Assembly (NCBI RefSeq): GCF_030272615.1
Contig: NC_081408.1
Span: 198,984,841-199,048,840, forward strand
Source of the DNA: Cryptomeria japonica
Lineage: Eukaryota > Streptophyta > Pinopsida > Cupressales > Cupressaceae
DNA: 64,000 nt
Direction of reading: 5' to 3'
Shown: positions 1-11,527 of the stretch, piece after piece
How the letters are laid out: each line of letters begins with the position of its first letter
Position numbering within the stretch: the stretch's first letter is position 1
The notes under the pieces: model-generated
What the model was told of the DNA's origin: nothing
Databases searched by the model: none
What the model saw: the letters and a program-made list of their open reading frames with translations, nothing else
Position numbers and translations under genes: made by a program

Positions 1-1
1 A

Positions 2-334
2 ACCTTTCGTATTTCAACTCCAAAGGATCTAGAGGGTGTTCAACATGTTGAGGTTGAGGCTAGACAAAATGATTTCGAAGATGATGTGGACCCATCAGGT
101 AAAGAGTTCCAGGGTTATGTTCTTTAAATTAATGAAATACTTGTAACAAAAATAAAAAATTATTTCAATTTAACCCATTTCTTTGTTATTGCAGAAGGCC
201 CCCCTTTGCATCGGTGTCCTCGTCCTCATAAGAGGACTAGGCATACATCAAGATCACGAGTAGAGGGCAAAACAACCGAAGAGGGGGGAAGTGATGAAGA
301 AAATGATGGTCCACTTAGACTTTTCATAGCTTAA
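2..334 (+). CDS. Last two exons of an unidentified gene (5' part outside window)
   Basis: A reading frame open from the left edge runs to base 98, where the sequence reads CAG|GTAAAG, a good splice donor. A T-rich intron ends at TTATTGCAG (194). Exon 195-334 continues in phase and ends in TAA. The joined 78 residues are an acidic stretch, a Pro/His/Arg-rich basic stretch and a Ser/Glu/Asp tail ending LRLFIA. Tails of this kind occur on plant mobile domain proteins and MULE-derived transposases, but no diagnostic domain lies inside the window, so no function is assigned. The intron and phase are seen in the sequence; that it is a gene or TE gene terminus is inference. Confidence 0.45.
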
Positions 335-934
335 AAAAAATAAAAAAAAATGATTGTAATCTACATTATTTGATAATGACTAATTTTTATGTGTTAATGA
401 ATGTAATTATGTGCTAATGAATGTTCATGAATGATATGTGTTAATTAATATTGATGAATGTTGTGTGTTAATAAGTGTTAATGAATGTTATGTGTTATTG
501 ACCGTTATGTGATAATGAATTAATGTTATATTTTATTAATGGATGAAACAATGAATGAATGTTAGATGTTAACAGGGACTTTAGAGTGGTGTTAAGGGGG
601 AGGGGAGGGGCCAAATGAGCTTCTACCTTCACGTGGCTAGCCATATTAAGTAGATAATATTAAATTATTCTCGAAACCAAGTGAAGCTCAATAAGATAAC
701 ACACTTTTCAATATTTCATTATGTTGCACAGTTAATCTTGTTGAATAATGTATATTGAATCTTAATTGCAAGGTCCAACAAAGCCAACACGAACAACAAA
801 ACCACAAGTAAGTGGTTTGTTTTTTAGGTTTTTTTTTTCATGATAATTTGGGAAGGTTCATCTACAGTGTTATGTGTAACTATGAAGGTGAGAAATTTAT
901 ATTTTTTGTTTTTGACATTTATTTTTTGTTCCAG
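335..934. other. Gap without gene; low-complexity TGTTAATGAATG tract
   Basis: An A-rich run follows the stop codon. From about 376 to 560 the sequence is a degenerate tandem of TGTTAATGAATG- and TTATGTG-type words, a decayed minisatellite. From 575 to 934 I see nothing coding; the stretch just before 935 ends in TTTGTTCCAG, a splice acceptor for the clathrin block. Confidence 0.5.
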
Positions 935-1772
935 GTGGATGACTTGGAAGAGGTCAGTGATTACTATCAAAATAGAGGTCGCTTTGATGAACTCATATCT
1001 GTGTTTGTGATGAGCAGTAGCACTGGAAGGAACTTACATATTTATATATTCAAGATGATGAATATGATAATGTTGCCACTACTATCATGAACCATTCTCC
1101 ATAGACATGGGATCATATGCAATGCAAAGACGTTGTACTTAAAGTGGCCAAGGTTGAATTGTACAACAAATCTGTACACTTTTATTTGCAAGAACAACCA
1201 AATCTTATTAATGACCTCTTGAATGTCCTTTCCCTTAGGGTAGACCACACACTAGTGGTTGACATCATGCATAAGGTATGGCTCTAAACTCTTTTTTTTT
1301 GTTACTATTTTTAGGATTATCGAGATGTCTTTCACTTGGGTATTAAGTTTTTCTAGATGTTCTCTTTAGCAGCTATTTGGTTTGGAAAATTTTCATGACT
1401 ATCTTTTGTTTTTTTGTATTTGTTATCCACGCTAGACATCTCCATCTTGTGAAACCATACATGGTTGCAGTATAGAGAAACAATGTAGTTTTTGTTAATG
1501 AAGCTTTGAATGAAATTTATGTAGAAGAGGAAGATTATGATAGGCTTTGAGAATCTATAGATATGCACAATAACTTTGATCAGATAGGGCTTGCTCAAAG
1601 GGTGAGAGAAACTTCTCTGTTGGTTCTTTAAGTTAAGTTAAAGTGGGATGCAATTTAGCATTTGAATAGTTTTGTAATGATCTTGAATTTCAATTAGGTT
1701 GAGAAACATGAACTTCTTGAATTCCGATTAAAGGCTTTTCTATAGCGAATTTTCGAGGAGGCAAATGATTCT
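935..1772 (+). pseudogene. Clathrin heavy chain pseudogene, upstream exon block
   Basis: Clathrin heavy chain forms the legs of the triskelion coating endocytic and trans-Golgi vesicles. The block encodes C-terminal parts of that protein in order: VDDLEEVSDYYQNRGRFDEL, then after an internal deletion CDEQ-stop-HWKELTYLYIQ, MNHSP-stop-TWDHMQ, [19 protein letters not shown] and VVDIMHK. An intron (about 1276-1433) follows, then LVKPYMVAV-stop-RNN, NEALNEIYVEEEDYDRL-stop-ESI and FDQIGLAQR, another intron, and VEKHELLEF with decaying homology. Introns sit between recognisable exon blocks, so this derives from the gene and is not a processed copy. Stops replace Gln (CAG to TAG) and Arg (CGA to TGA). 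It is broken after about 1772, and homology resumes only at 6541. Confidence 0.9.
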
Positions 1773-2626
1773 TGAATTCTATCTGGTTATATTTATTGCT
1801 CGCTGAAAATTATGAAATGCTTACTTATAAATGTTTATGAAGTTGTGCTTGTATAAATTAAAAGTATGATTCCTTGATGAAAATTGCTTCTGAAAATACA
1901 TGATTTAATTATATCAGATCAACAACATACCATTGCCTTCATCCCTTACTTTTTTCATACTATTTCAAATTGAAAGATCCTATGCATAACCATGGAGACA
2001 GTTCTAATAACTTATTTTCAAAAGAAGACCATCACATCAAAAGCATCTATATGGAAGGTAACTGAAATAGAAAATGTACTTAGTCTTATTGAATTTTAAC
2101 TCTACTCTAAAAGACCAATAAGACAATTTGAAACTTGCCAACCAACCTTTCAAACTGATGCTCAAACTGGAAATTAGTCTCAATCACAATAGAATAAGAT
2201 AGCACATTGACACAATCTAAAAAAATAGATTTATCACATAGAACTAATCAATCAATTGAAAAGCATATACCATTCAGAATGAAGAACACTTGAAACTTAT
2301 AGTGAAAATAGATAATCAAACCAATTGATTTCAATATGTATCATCCATCAACTTTGATATATCCATAAAACAAACTGCATAAGTGTTGTATAAAATTGTC
2401 TTGATAAGATCATAAAACTTGAGGTATCTCCCCCACTTGTCCTAAAAGATCCTTCATTTATAGATGATGATTCAGTTTGAAAGTGAAAGGGCATACCCTT
2501 TCATTAAAACTAAAACTAACAAAAACTAACTAAAAACTAACATCCTAAAAACTGTCTTTACAATATGAACATATTATAAAAAAAAATAGAAAAACATGAC
2601 TCTGGGCTCCAACTTAGACATCAGGT
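1773..2626. other. Gap without gene between clathrin block and inserted ORF
   Basis: AT-rich sequence with no coding signal that I recognise. On the minus strand, 2424-2442 reads as a purine-rich GTGGGGGAGA word, similar to the polypurine tract that precedes 3' LTRs of Copia elements. The stretch from about 2430 down to 1900 could therefore be a decayed LTR belonging to the minus-strand ORF at 2627-5603. I found no matching second LTR or target duplication, so this stays a suggestion. Confidence 0.3.
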
Positions 2627-5603
2627 CTAGTCTCCCAGCATCTTGCCATAGTTTTGGATATGCTCCAAGTACTTCTCTGACTTATATGTGTCTGCATCAT
2701 GGATGATATCCCTGACAATGACTTCCAGCATGACAAAGTTTTCCATCTGTTTCATAGTCTCTTTCAATTCAATTCCATCAATTTGGGCAATATCAAGGGC
2801 AGCATTGAGAAGACTACGACATTCTGAAATCCATACATCTTTATCCTTTAGCTCACCCTTCTGATCAGTTAATTGTGGGAAACCATGTTGAACAGTGTCT
2901 TTGCATTCATCATATTCAAATTGTAATTGTTCATCAAATTTATTGCGTTTAGCTAGCAATCTCTTTATTTTTTCAATTTCTTTTGTTTCCACTTTGGCCA
3001 TTATTTTATCATGCAACCTTGTTCCCAATCTGTTTGAAATTGTGTTGTGTGAAACTACATTATCCATGTTCTTCTGAAACACTGTCCAGAATTCTTTCAG
3101 AAAGCCTTGTAAAACCTCAAATCTTTTAGTCAGTAATACACCAATAGTATCTGCCCTCACACTTTGCATCTATTGTAATATCCTTTTATTTTCTTCCTGC
3201 AACTCCTTGCATTTTTTCTTCCATTGAGAGCTATTTGGAGTAAAAACCATTGGCATCTGTTGCCCACTTCTCCTTAGCATTTCTTCATACAAATCCTTGT
3301 ACTGCTTCCTCTCCCTCACTACTCGCACCATCTCTGCTTTATTGAATTTTAAAATATCCACTCCAATATCAGCAAAAACAATAGAATCAATTTCACCAAA
3401 TTTTAGTTTCATCATATGGCCAAAGGCCTTGTTAACATCAATGATCTTTGGTCTCTTGTGGGGAGGGTACAGAGCCCATAACCTCAAAGATTCCTCATCC
3501 TGATCAAATCTTGAACCAATAAATACATTACTTACATGTGTATATCCAATTTGAATTCCTTGTTTTCTGAATGCAATAAACTGTCAAAGATAAAAGAAGC
3601 ACTAAGGTCCCATCTGGGAAATAAAATCACCCTAGCCTCTATAAGCAATTGCCTCCCCTTTTGAGGGGTCATTGTGGTTATCTTTGCATCAATTTCCTTT
3701 TTTAATTTCTTTAACAACTCAACCTCATTATCAGAAGTTATGTTGGGAATAGAGTCCCTCAATTTCTTCCCTTTAAAATTGTACAAGAATGTTTTAAATT
3801 CTTTGGAATGAATAAAAACATCATCAGCAACAAAAGCAGAAAACTCCTCTAATTTAGAGTCAGCATGAACTTCTAATGTTGTCTCTATTTGGCCCTACAT
3901 GTCTGGCTCTTCTTCCTTCTCTAGTACTTGCCATCTAGAGACAACTGCATTCTCATCATATTCACTTTCTGCCTCCTCCTCCTCGGTTTCAATTTCCTCG
4001 AGTCTCTATCTCTTTTCTACCAGTTCATTATTCAGTTGATCAATTACCTCTTTGGCCTCTGCATCCTCCATGTTTCTGAAGATATCTTTAGCCTCAATAC
4101 TGGCATGCAGATAACCTCCCAAGTTCTGGCTCTTCTTGCAAGGTTGAATGTATCCTTCAGGATCATAGTTTTTCTTAGCATAATGCTCATACAAATTGTA
4201 TTCTTTTATCAGCTTCTTATCAATTATTTCATAAGCTTTGGTTGACACTATAGTGAAATCACCAAAACTCACTGTCCCAGGCAAGAAGGCTTGCTTACAC
4301 ATATCTACAAAATGTTTAGCATTGGACACACTCAATTTCCTCACAATCTCTAGATAAGCTATTCTATCTGGTACTAGTTTTGGTAGCATGTAGGGGCTCC
4401 CCTCAAATCCATATACTCTAAAATATGTAAAATCCTTATTCACAAACCAGTCCCCCTAGTTATGATCAACAATCTGTCTTTCATCATAATCCCTGGGTCT
4501 TAGGAACCTCTTGATCTCGTCAGAGATAGACCCTTCCCATGAAATCCCATGCATTCAATACAATGGCATCATGATAAGTTATTCAAACTTAATATAGTTG
4601 GATCTCATATATCGAGAATCCTAAAGAGATGTCCACAATTGACGGGTTGCTCCTCACCTTCCCTGTTCTTGGTATTTAATTTTAGGCCCTCAGGCCAAAA
4701 ACCCTTTACATATCCATAAAATAACACTAGATGCATCAATAGTGAATAAAATTTGAAATTGGGATGAGTATCATCCCTAAGGTTTAAAAAACCTTTGTGC
4801 AACCTCTCCACCATTAAAAAACCTTCGTGCAACCTCTCCACCAGATATGTTGCATAGTCAAAAGGCCTATGCTCATACATTTGTATATCAGAGGATAACA
4901 CCAGCGGCCTAGTGCTTGCTAGATCAAGCACCTCCACCCCTCCTACTTGCCCACATGACATATATGTGTACTATAAGTAGTGTCTGAACAAATCAATGTT
5001 GAATGTTGGCTCTTCTTCCTCTGTTAATTTTCCTACCTGCCTCTTGTGAATGGCAAATTTCCAGCCGGTATAAGTAGTGTCCATTCTAAGGTATTCTTCC
5101 TCCAACTCCCCAAAGGACAAGGGCTTATCAAGACTGGGGTCTAAATTGAAAACCTCATTTATGGTACCCATAGAAAATTTAATAAATGCTTTCCCATTTG
5201 GGAGTTGAATGCACATATTTGCCGAATTATAGTTCCTCACAAAAACCTCTAGCAATCTTATGTTTACAAAAACATTGGGGACTGTTAGCTTACCTAAATT
5301 TTTCATCCAAGGATTGCAGAGCGAAATCTCCTTGCTCCTTCTCAAATAGTGGAATATAAACAGTTCATGTCCCCTTACCTCGGTCCAAACATCTTTGACC
5401 TCTCTATACTTGTCTTCTAATTGGTCTCTCCCTGGCAAGTGCTGCTTCGACCTTTTGGATTTTGGGTCGGGTGCCTGCATTTGGTCTATCATGTCTTCGT
5501 TTAACTTCCTGACTGGAGGCACCTCTTCAGTTTTTCCTTTCTTCACCTTAAAGTCAAGGCTCTTGGCCACCCTCTTCTTTCCTCTTGAACTCAAAGCTTC
5601 CAT
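2627..5603 (-). pseudogene. Long decayed ORF of unknown family, retroelement-type (copy 1)
   Basis: Read on the minus strand from ATG at 5603, the region gives a protein of roughly 950-1000 residues. It is broken by stops (for example TAG after FRHYL at 4971) and by frame changes near 4500 and 3500. The N-terminal 60 residues are basic. A folded part follows with words such as NVFVNIRLLEVFVRNYNSAN, MYEHRPFDYATYLVERLHEG and FKFYSLLMHLVLFYGYVKG. Next come an acidic linker (EEIETEEEEAESEYDE) and a coiled-coil-like C-terminal part. I see no gag, protease, polymerase or integrase motif. Layout and some words resemble the ORF at 45842-49132 (FKYGSLIICLALYFLNEIP, then a Glu-rich linker and coiled coil), which lies just before a Copia 3' LTR. 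A polypurine-like word lies downstream. Function unknown; it interrupts the clathrin pseudogene. Confidence 0.55.
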
Positions 5604-5939
5604 TTCTGCAATTACAATCCTCTGCTCTATTTTTCAAAGGTGCGATGTGTTCTATCTATGTATTCTTCTTTCACCAATGTAGTATTTAGACAAGGAAATT
5701 TCTAGTTCCGCTGTATTCTTTTACAATAATGAAATTCTCATAAAATTTGCCTCATGCAAACCATAGATGCATATCTACTGCAAGTATTAAATAGAAGACT
5801 TTTAAAAAATTTGGTTTTGAATTCTGATATGACAACAACTCGTCGACATATGTCTCCCCAATGAATATTTCCCTTTTGGTGCTCTCTAAACAACCCTTTA
5901 TCTATTTTGACATCTTACTTTCTCTTATCAGGATACCCT
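5604..5939. other. Gap without gene
   Basis: This is the upstream flank of the minus-strand ORF. The sequence is AT-rich with scattered pyrimidine runs. I see no LTR end, duplication or coding signal. Confidence 0.3.
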
Positions 5940-6535
5940 AAGCCGATGGCTCCTTTTCCTCCTCATCAGTATATCTCAAACCGATATTCTCATCAGGAGT
6001 CAGGTGATCTCATTTAGCATTATTGGGATAGCTATTGTTTCCCCGATGGGCTTCACCATCAACATATATCTTCCCACTGTAATCGGCTTCATCACCATGA
6101 GTCTTCCCAATAGTGTCTTCACTTCGCTCAATCAGTTTGCTCCTTCATCGGGTATCGCAGTAATCCAAAATAAAACATACCGATAAGAAAAGTCTTCCCG
6201 ATAGATTATGTTCCATCGATATATATTTCATCGATGATTTCTTCGAGCGTTAGGGTGGCTCAAAGTAACACATACCGATCACTTTGGCTATATCGATGGA
6301 CTCTTCTTTTCGCCACTCTTATCGGTATAAGTCTTATCGATACCCTCATTGGCTATCAGCAAGAGAATTCTCCACTGTTGTCGCTAGTGTTTACTATACT
6401 GATGGGTCATATCGGTATAGTTTTTTCCGATGCATCAATTCTCCTCAACTTTTCTCCTTGATTGGTATAACTTATGTCGATGAGTACAACTCTATCTTGC
6501 TACACCCTCTCATCGATATATGGTATCTCGATGCC
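5940..6535. repeat. Block dense in ATCGGTAT / ATCGAT words
   Basis: About 600 bp in which ATCGGTAT, ACCGATA, ATCGATAT, CCGATGG and CATCGATG recur every 10-40 bp on both strands, in locally CG-containing DNA unlike its AT-rich surroundings. No fixed period holds across the block, so it looks like a degraded satellite or an expanded short motif. It runs directly into the clathrin exon at 6541 with no intervening intron sequence. Short open frames here are artefacts of the composition. Confidence 0.5.
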
Positions 6536-6540
6536 TCCTC

Positions 6541-7064
6541 GCCTCAATTGGGTGATCGTGAACTTGCAGAGGAATTGGTGGTGTATTTTGTGGAATAGGT
6601 ATACAATTGGTAAAACATATAGTTGGTTGTTCTCTCTCATAGGGTAAAGTATATTTTGAATTTTCATTTTGGATTGGGGCATTGAAATGGGGCTTACTTT
6701 TGCAATTTGGAACTATGGGGCAAGAAAGAATGTTTTGCTTCATGCTTGTTCATATGCTATGACTTGATCAGACCAGATGTGGCTTTGGAACTTGCCTGGA
6801 TGAATAATATGATTGACTTTGTGTTTCCATACCTACTTCAGGTTCTTGATATACTCTAATGATTCTATGAATATTTTAAGTTTCTCTTTAATAAACATTT
6901 GAAATCTTCTACACAATTAAATAGCTAATATTCAAAGAATTTCTTTTTCAAAGTTCATTCGAGAATACATGACAAAAGTTAATGAGATTGTTAAGGACAA
7001 GTTAGAAGTTGTCCAAGAAGAGAAATCCAAGGAGAAAGAAGAGAAAGATATTAATTCTCAACAG
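6541..7064 (+). pseudogene. Clathrin heavy chain pseudogene, middle exon block
   Basis: Three exons are recognisable. Exon 6541-6598 reads GDRELAEELVVYFVE followed by TAG in place of the usual Gln codon. Exon 6719-6841 reads [16 protein letters not shown] and [20 protein letters not shown]. Exon 6954-7064 reads [20 protein letters not shown] and [17 protein letters not shown]. Donors (GGTATAC, GGTTCTTG, GGTATGC) and the acceptor at 6953 are visible. The acceptor before GKKECF has decayed to CTATGG, while the duplicate exon at 9144 keeps TTGCAG. This is the normal C-terminal exon order of clathrin heavy chain, ending just short of the last exon. Confidence 0.9.
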
Positions 7065-7138
7065 GTATGCATTTTGCTTAATTGAGCCTCAAGGAGCACT
7101 TGTTCTACTCTACTGACAATTTTTTAAAATTCAAATAA

Positions 7139-9016
7139 ATATGTGCCTATTTTTTTTACAGAATATAGCATTTTCAGAGCATAATTAAGGAAATTATAGA
7201 AAAATAGCATTTTTAAGGAAATTATAAAAAAATTATGTGCTAACATATTGCATTGTCTAAAAAGGATAATCTTTACAAGGATGCAATGGAAACTAGTTCT
7301 CAATCGAGTGATCGTGAACTTGAAGAGGAATTGTTGGTGTATAATGTGGAACAGGTATTTTGTGGAACGAGTTAGAGGTTGTCCAAGAAGAGAAATCCAA
7401 GGAGAAAGAAGAGAAAGATCTTGTTGCTCAATAGGTATGCATTTTGCTTAATTGAGCCTCAAGGAGAACTTGTTCTACTCTACTGACGGTTTTTAAAAAT
7501 TCAAATAAATATGTGCCTATTTTGTTTACAGAATATAGCATTTTAAGAGCATAATTAAGGAAATTGTAAAAAATAACATGCACATTTTTAAGAGCATAAT
7601 TAAGGAAATTATAGACAAATAACATTTTTAAGGAAATTATAGACAAATAGCATTTTTAAGGAAATTATAGACAAATAGCATTTTTAAGGAAATTATAGAA
7701 AAATTATGTGCTAACATATTGCACTGTCTAAAAAGGATAATCTTTACAAGGATGCAATGGAAACTAGTTCTCAATCAGGTGATTGTGAACTTGCAGAGGA
7801 ATTGCTGGTGTATTTTGTGGAACAGGTATTTTGTGGAACGAGTTAGAGGTTTTCCAAGAAGAGAAATCCAAGGAGAAATAAGAGAAAGATCTTGTTGCTC
7901 AATAGGTATGCATTTTGCTTAATTGAGCCTCAAGGAGCACTTGTTCTACTCTGTTGATGGTTTTTTAAAATTCAAATAATATGTGCCTATTGTGTTTATA
8001 GAATATAGCATTTTAAGAGCATAATTAAGGAAATTATAGACAATTAGCATTTTTAAGGAAATTATAGAAAAATTATGTGCTAACATATTGCACTGTCTAA
8101 AAAGGATAACCTTTACAAGGATGCAATGGAAACTAGTTCTCAATCAGGCGATCGTGAACTTGTAGAGGAATTATTGGTCTATTTTGTGGAACAGGTATCT
8201 TGTGGAACGAGTTAGAGGTTGTCCAAGAAGATAAATCCAAGGAGAAAGAAGAGAAAGACCTTGTTGCTCAACAGGTATGCATTTTACTTAATTGAGCCTC
8301 AAGGAGCACTTGTTCTACTCTATTAACGGTTTTTAAAATTTCAATAAATATGTGCCTATTTTGTTTACAGAATATAGCATTTTAAGAGAATAATTAAGGA
8401 AATTATAGAAAATAGCATGCACATTTTTAAGAGCATAATTAAGGAAATTATAGAAAAATAGCATTTTTCAGGAAATTATAGAAAAATTGTGTGCTAACAT
8501 ATTGCATTGTCTAAAAAGGATAATCTTTACAAGGATGCAATGGAAACTATTTCTCAATCGGGTGATCGTGAACTTGTAGAAGAATTACTGGTGTATTTTG
8601 TGGAACAGGTATTTTGTGGAACAAGTTAGAGGTTTTCCAAGAAGAGAAATCTAAGGAGAACGAAGAGAAAGATCTTGTTTCTCAACAAGTATGCATTTTT
8701 CTTAATTGAGCCTCAAGGAGCACTTGTTCTACTCTATTGATGGTTTTTTAAAATTCAAATAAATATGTGCCTAGATTTGTTTATAGAATATAGCATTTTA
8801 GGAGCATAATTAAGAAAATTTATAGAAAATAGCATGCACATTTTTAAGAGCATAATTAAGGAAATTATAGAAAATAGCATTTTTCAGGAAATTATAGAAA
8901 AATCATGTGCTAACATATTGCACTATCTAAAAAGGATAATCTTTACAAGGATGCAATGGAAACTAGTTCTCAATCGGGTGATTGTGAACTTGCAGAGGAA
9001 TTGCTGGTGTATTTTG
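7139..9016 (+). repeat. Five tandem copies of a fused clathrin exon unit
   Basis: The clathrin exon encoding [20 protein letters not shown] and [15 protein letters not shown] is present five times, with the word CAATC(G/A) of SQSGD starting at 7301, 7772, 8141, 8555 and 8971. Spacings are 471, 369, 414 and 416 bp. In copies 1-4 the exon is followed, after a duplicated GTATTTTGTGGAAC word, directly by the second half of the next-but-one exon ([16 protein letters not shown] and LVAQQ, or Q-stop). Then comes that exon's downstream intron to TTTGTTTACAG, and a tract of AAGGAAATTATAGA..ATAGCATTTTT subrepeats whose number accounts for much of the length differences. Copy 5 instead continues into normal intron sequence. 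The coding words are still readable in every copy, although individual copies carry stops. Confidence 0.9.
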
Positions 9017-9143
9017 TGAAACGTGTATACAATTGGTAGAACATATAGTTGGTTGTTCTCTCTCATAGGCTAAAGTATATTTTGAATTTTCATTTTGGAT
9101 TGGGGCATTGAAATGGGGCTTACTTTTGCATTTGGAATTGCAG

Positions 9144-9522
9144 GGCAAGAAAGAATGCTTTGCTTCATGCTTGTTCATATGCTATGACTTGATCAAACTA
9201 GATGTGGCTTTGGAACTTGCCTAGATGAATAATATGATTGACTATGTGTTTCCATACCTACTTCAGGTTCTTGATATACTATGATGATTCTATGAATATT
9301 TTAAGTTTCTCTTTAATAAACATTTTAAATCTTCTGCAGAAATAAATATGTGCCTATTTTGTTTACAGAATATGTATGCTCAACTTCTTCCCCTTTGCTT
9401 TTCCAGCACCTCCAATACCTAGCATGGGAGTGGGCATGGGAGTTTTCTTTCATCCAAGTATGAGTGGAATGGGAATGCCTCCCATGCTAGCTTATGGTAT
9501 GCCACCTATGGGTGGCTATTGA
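9144..9522 (+). pseudogene. Clathrin heavy chain pseudogene, terminal exons
   Basis: Exon 9144-9266 is a second copy of [17 protein letters not shown], preceded by a proper acceptor; it contains a TAG in place of the Trp of LAWMNN. The FIREY exon of the middle block is missing here: a shortened intron leads to the final exon at 9369. That exon reads NMYAQLLPL, then after a +1 slip [25 protein letters not shown] and YGMPPMGGY, ending in TGA. The Gly/Met/Pro tail and terminal GGY are typical of plant clathrin heavy chain. About 140 bp downstream may be the old 3' UTR. Confidence 0.9.
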
Positions 9523-9839
9523 TGGGATTGAAGAACATAACATGGGACACAATTCTTCAATCATACATGGTTTTTTGAGGTTGATCTTCGAGTGGAAAGA
9601 TTAGATTGTCAAATTATTTTTATTGTCATTTGGTTGGTTCATACAAAATAATGAATCTTTAATATTACCATATTGGTCAATCATTCAAATCTTTCCATCC
9701 ACCAAGCATTCGACGCCCGAACCATCGCATGATTATATTGTCAAATTATTTTTAGTATTATCGTATTGGTCAATAAGTGCAAACCTTTAATCCACCAAGC
9801 ATCGACTGAGGATGATGTATGTCCGACAACATCCTCATC
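9523..9839. other. Gap without gene downstream of clathrin stop
   Basis: AT-rich sequence, possibly 3' UTR, passing at about 9700 into CG-containing words (ATCGCATGATTATATTGTCA) that belong to the repeat field that follows. Nothing coding is visible. Confidence 0.35.
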
Positions 9840-10030
9840 GGATAAGCAGTGAGATGGCGTCGAAATTCTGACGCCCACCCAATTTATTTTGACGACTATC
9901 AAGTTTTGCCAACGGCTAAGCAGTGAGGGGGTGTCAGAATTCTGATGCCCACATAATTTATTCTGACGACTATCAAGTTTTGTCGACGGCTAAGCAATGA
10001 GGGGGCTTCGGAATTCTGACGCCCACCCAA
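9840..10030. repeat. 74-bp tandem repeat, left part of split field
   Basis: The word GG(A/C)TAAGCA(G/A)TGAG starts at 9840, 9914 and 9988, an exact 74-bp pitch. Each unit also carries TTTATTCTGACGACTATCAAG and GAATTCTGACGCCCAC-type words. The array is interrupted at 10030/10031 by a solo LTR and resumes at 11528 with the same word (CCCAATTTATTCTGA). Confidence 0.8.
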
Positions 10031-11527
10031 TGATAGTTCTGATACTTAATATAAGTACAGATCCAATAGCCAACAAGATGAGAGGGGGGGTGAATCATAC
10101 AAACTTATTCATCCATAAAAACATCAGATTCAACCTCGGTAACATATATCAGTCATATAGTCAAAAATTGTCAAACATGCAAACTCAAAAGCATATGAAC
10201 AATATAAACCTCATAACACCAGATTTAACGTGGAAACCCAAATAAGGAAAAACCACTGTCGGATTTCGGACCCACTAAGAAATATACTCTTCTAGAGTAT
10301 GCTCGGTTAAAAGCCAATCCTGTTAAAGATTACAAAACACATTGCTAGATGTGACCCGGTTAAGGGATTTCCCTCAGATCTGTTAGGATCTTCACTTTGT
10401 TAGAAGTGACCTTGTCAAAGGATTTCAAACACTCAATTAGAATGTCACCTTGTTAGAGGATTTACATATAAGACTATTAAGTCCACTCGGTTAAGAGATT
10501 TCCTGTCACTTTCACAAAATAATAGTAATACAATTTATCTGCAACTTCACATCTAAAATGCTAAAGCAGATTCCTATTTGTTCAATACAATCTAGACATA
10601 GAACTAATCTTGTCTATCTATTGGGCATCAATACTCTGTTATTCTAACAGGTCTTCAAGCTTTTGTGGTCGGTAATAACTATGTAGCATCCCTGTGCATA
10701 CACTTGCCCGCATACATTGTTTATCAACAGTTTCCTATTAATAAACAATCTTCTAACCGCTTAATCTCCTTGATCACATTTCCCATGATCAATCATAGCC
10801 ATCAGATCTTTTAATCTTGTCCAGGTTCATTGTATCTTTCGATCTGAAAATGTTTTACCCTGCCTTGGAACTTGCACATTCACCTTGGAACTTGTGTTAG
10901 GGTAATGTGGTTCAATCTGTGTTGTAGATCTTCTTGCCGACTTTCCATTGCCTTAGATTTGTTAACAAACTTCTTCCACGACTTGCCAATCATTGATCCA
11001 CTCCAGCTCATCAGCATCTTTCATTAAATATCACATGTAAATATTTAATGCATTCTATTATAGCTTGGTTACAACTTAGTAAATACTAAACTTTACTCGG
11101 TAGACATTCTGTCTTCATTAACCGACTGCGATAACCTTAGGGTTTACCGACTAGGTTCCTTAGGGTTTACTGACTAGGTTCTTTGCTTGATAACATAGTA
11201 TAGTATTAACTTTTACATTTTACAACATATGTATGATGTTAGAACAATATAAAACATCAAGATCTCATCATTGTCTGACTCGATAGAGTTGCCCATTGAA
11301 TAACTTATCCCTTTATTCATCATATTCTTTCCTGTATCTTTACCGACTTCTTTATAATCTTCATATCATATTTCTTAAGATATGGCAACATAATACTGAA
11401 TTAGAAAATCAATTTCTTGACATCAATGACAAAATAATAATATCAAGATAGTAAAACATCTTTAATCATTTATGTCCATAATCATCAACAACCTTCTCAA
11501 TATCCTTATAATGTAATATTGCCAACA
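10031..11527 (-). mobile_element. Solo LTR, Copia-type, target duplication CCCAA
   Basis: A 1497-bp segment begins TG and ends CA and is flanked by CCCAA (10026-10030 and 11528-11532). The flanks rejoin to an uninterrupted repeat unit (GCCCACCCAATTTATTCTGA). Read on the minus strand it starts TGTTGGC. Near its 3' end it carries GTGGTTTTTCC, GGGTTTCCACGT and a C-rich CCCCCCCTCTCAT word, the same arrangement as the Copia LTR at 49334-50455. No internal retroelement sequence remains, so LTR-LTR recombination has removed the body. Short open frames inside are not genes. Confidence 0.88.

Noticed and set aside
1900-2430. An LTR belonging to the minus-strand ORF at 2627-5603
   Set aside because: A polypurine-like word is present, but no LTR start, partner copy or target duplication was found.
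935-9522. A functional clathrin heavy chain gene
   Set aside because: Internal deletions, stops in several exons, a large insertion, missing upstream exons and tandem exon copies rule this out.
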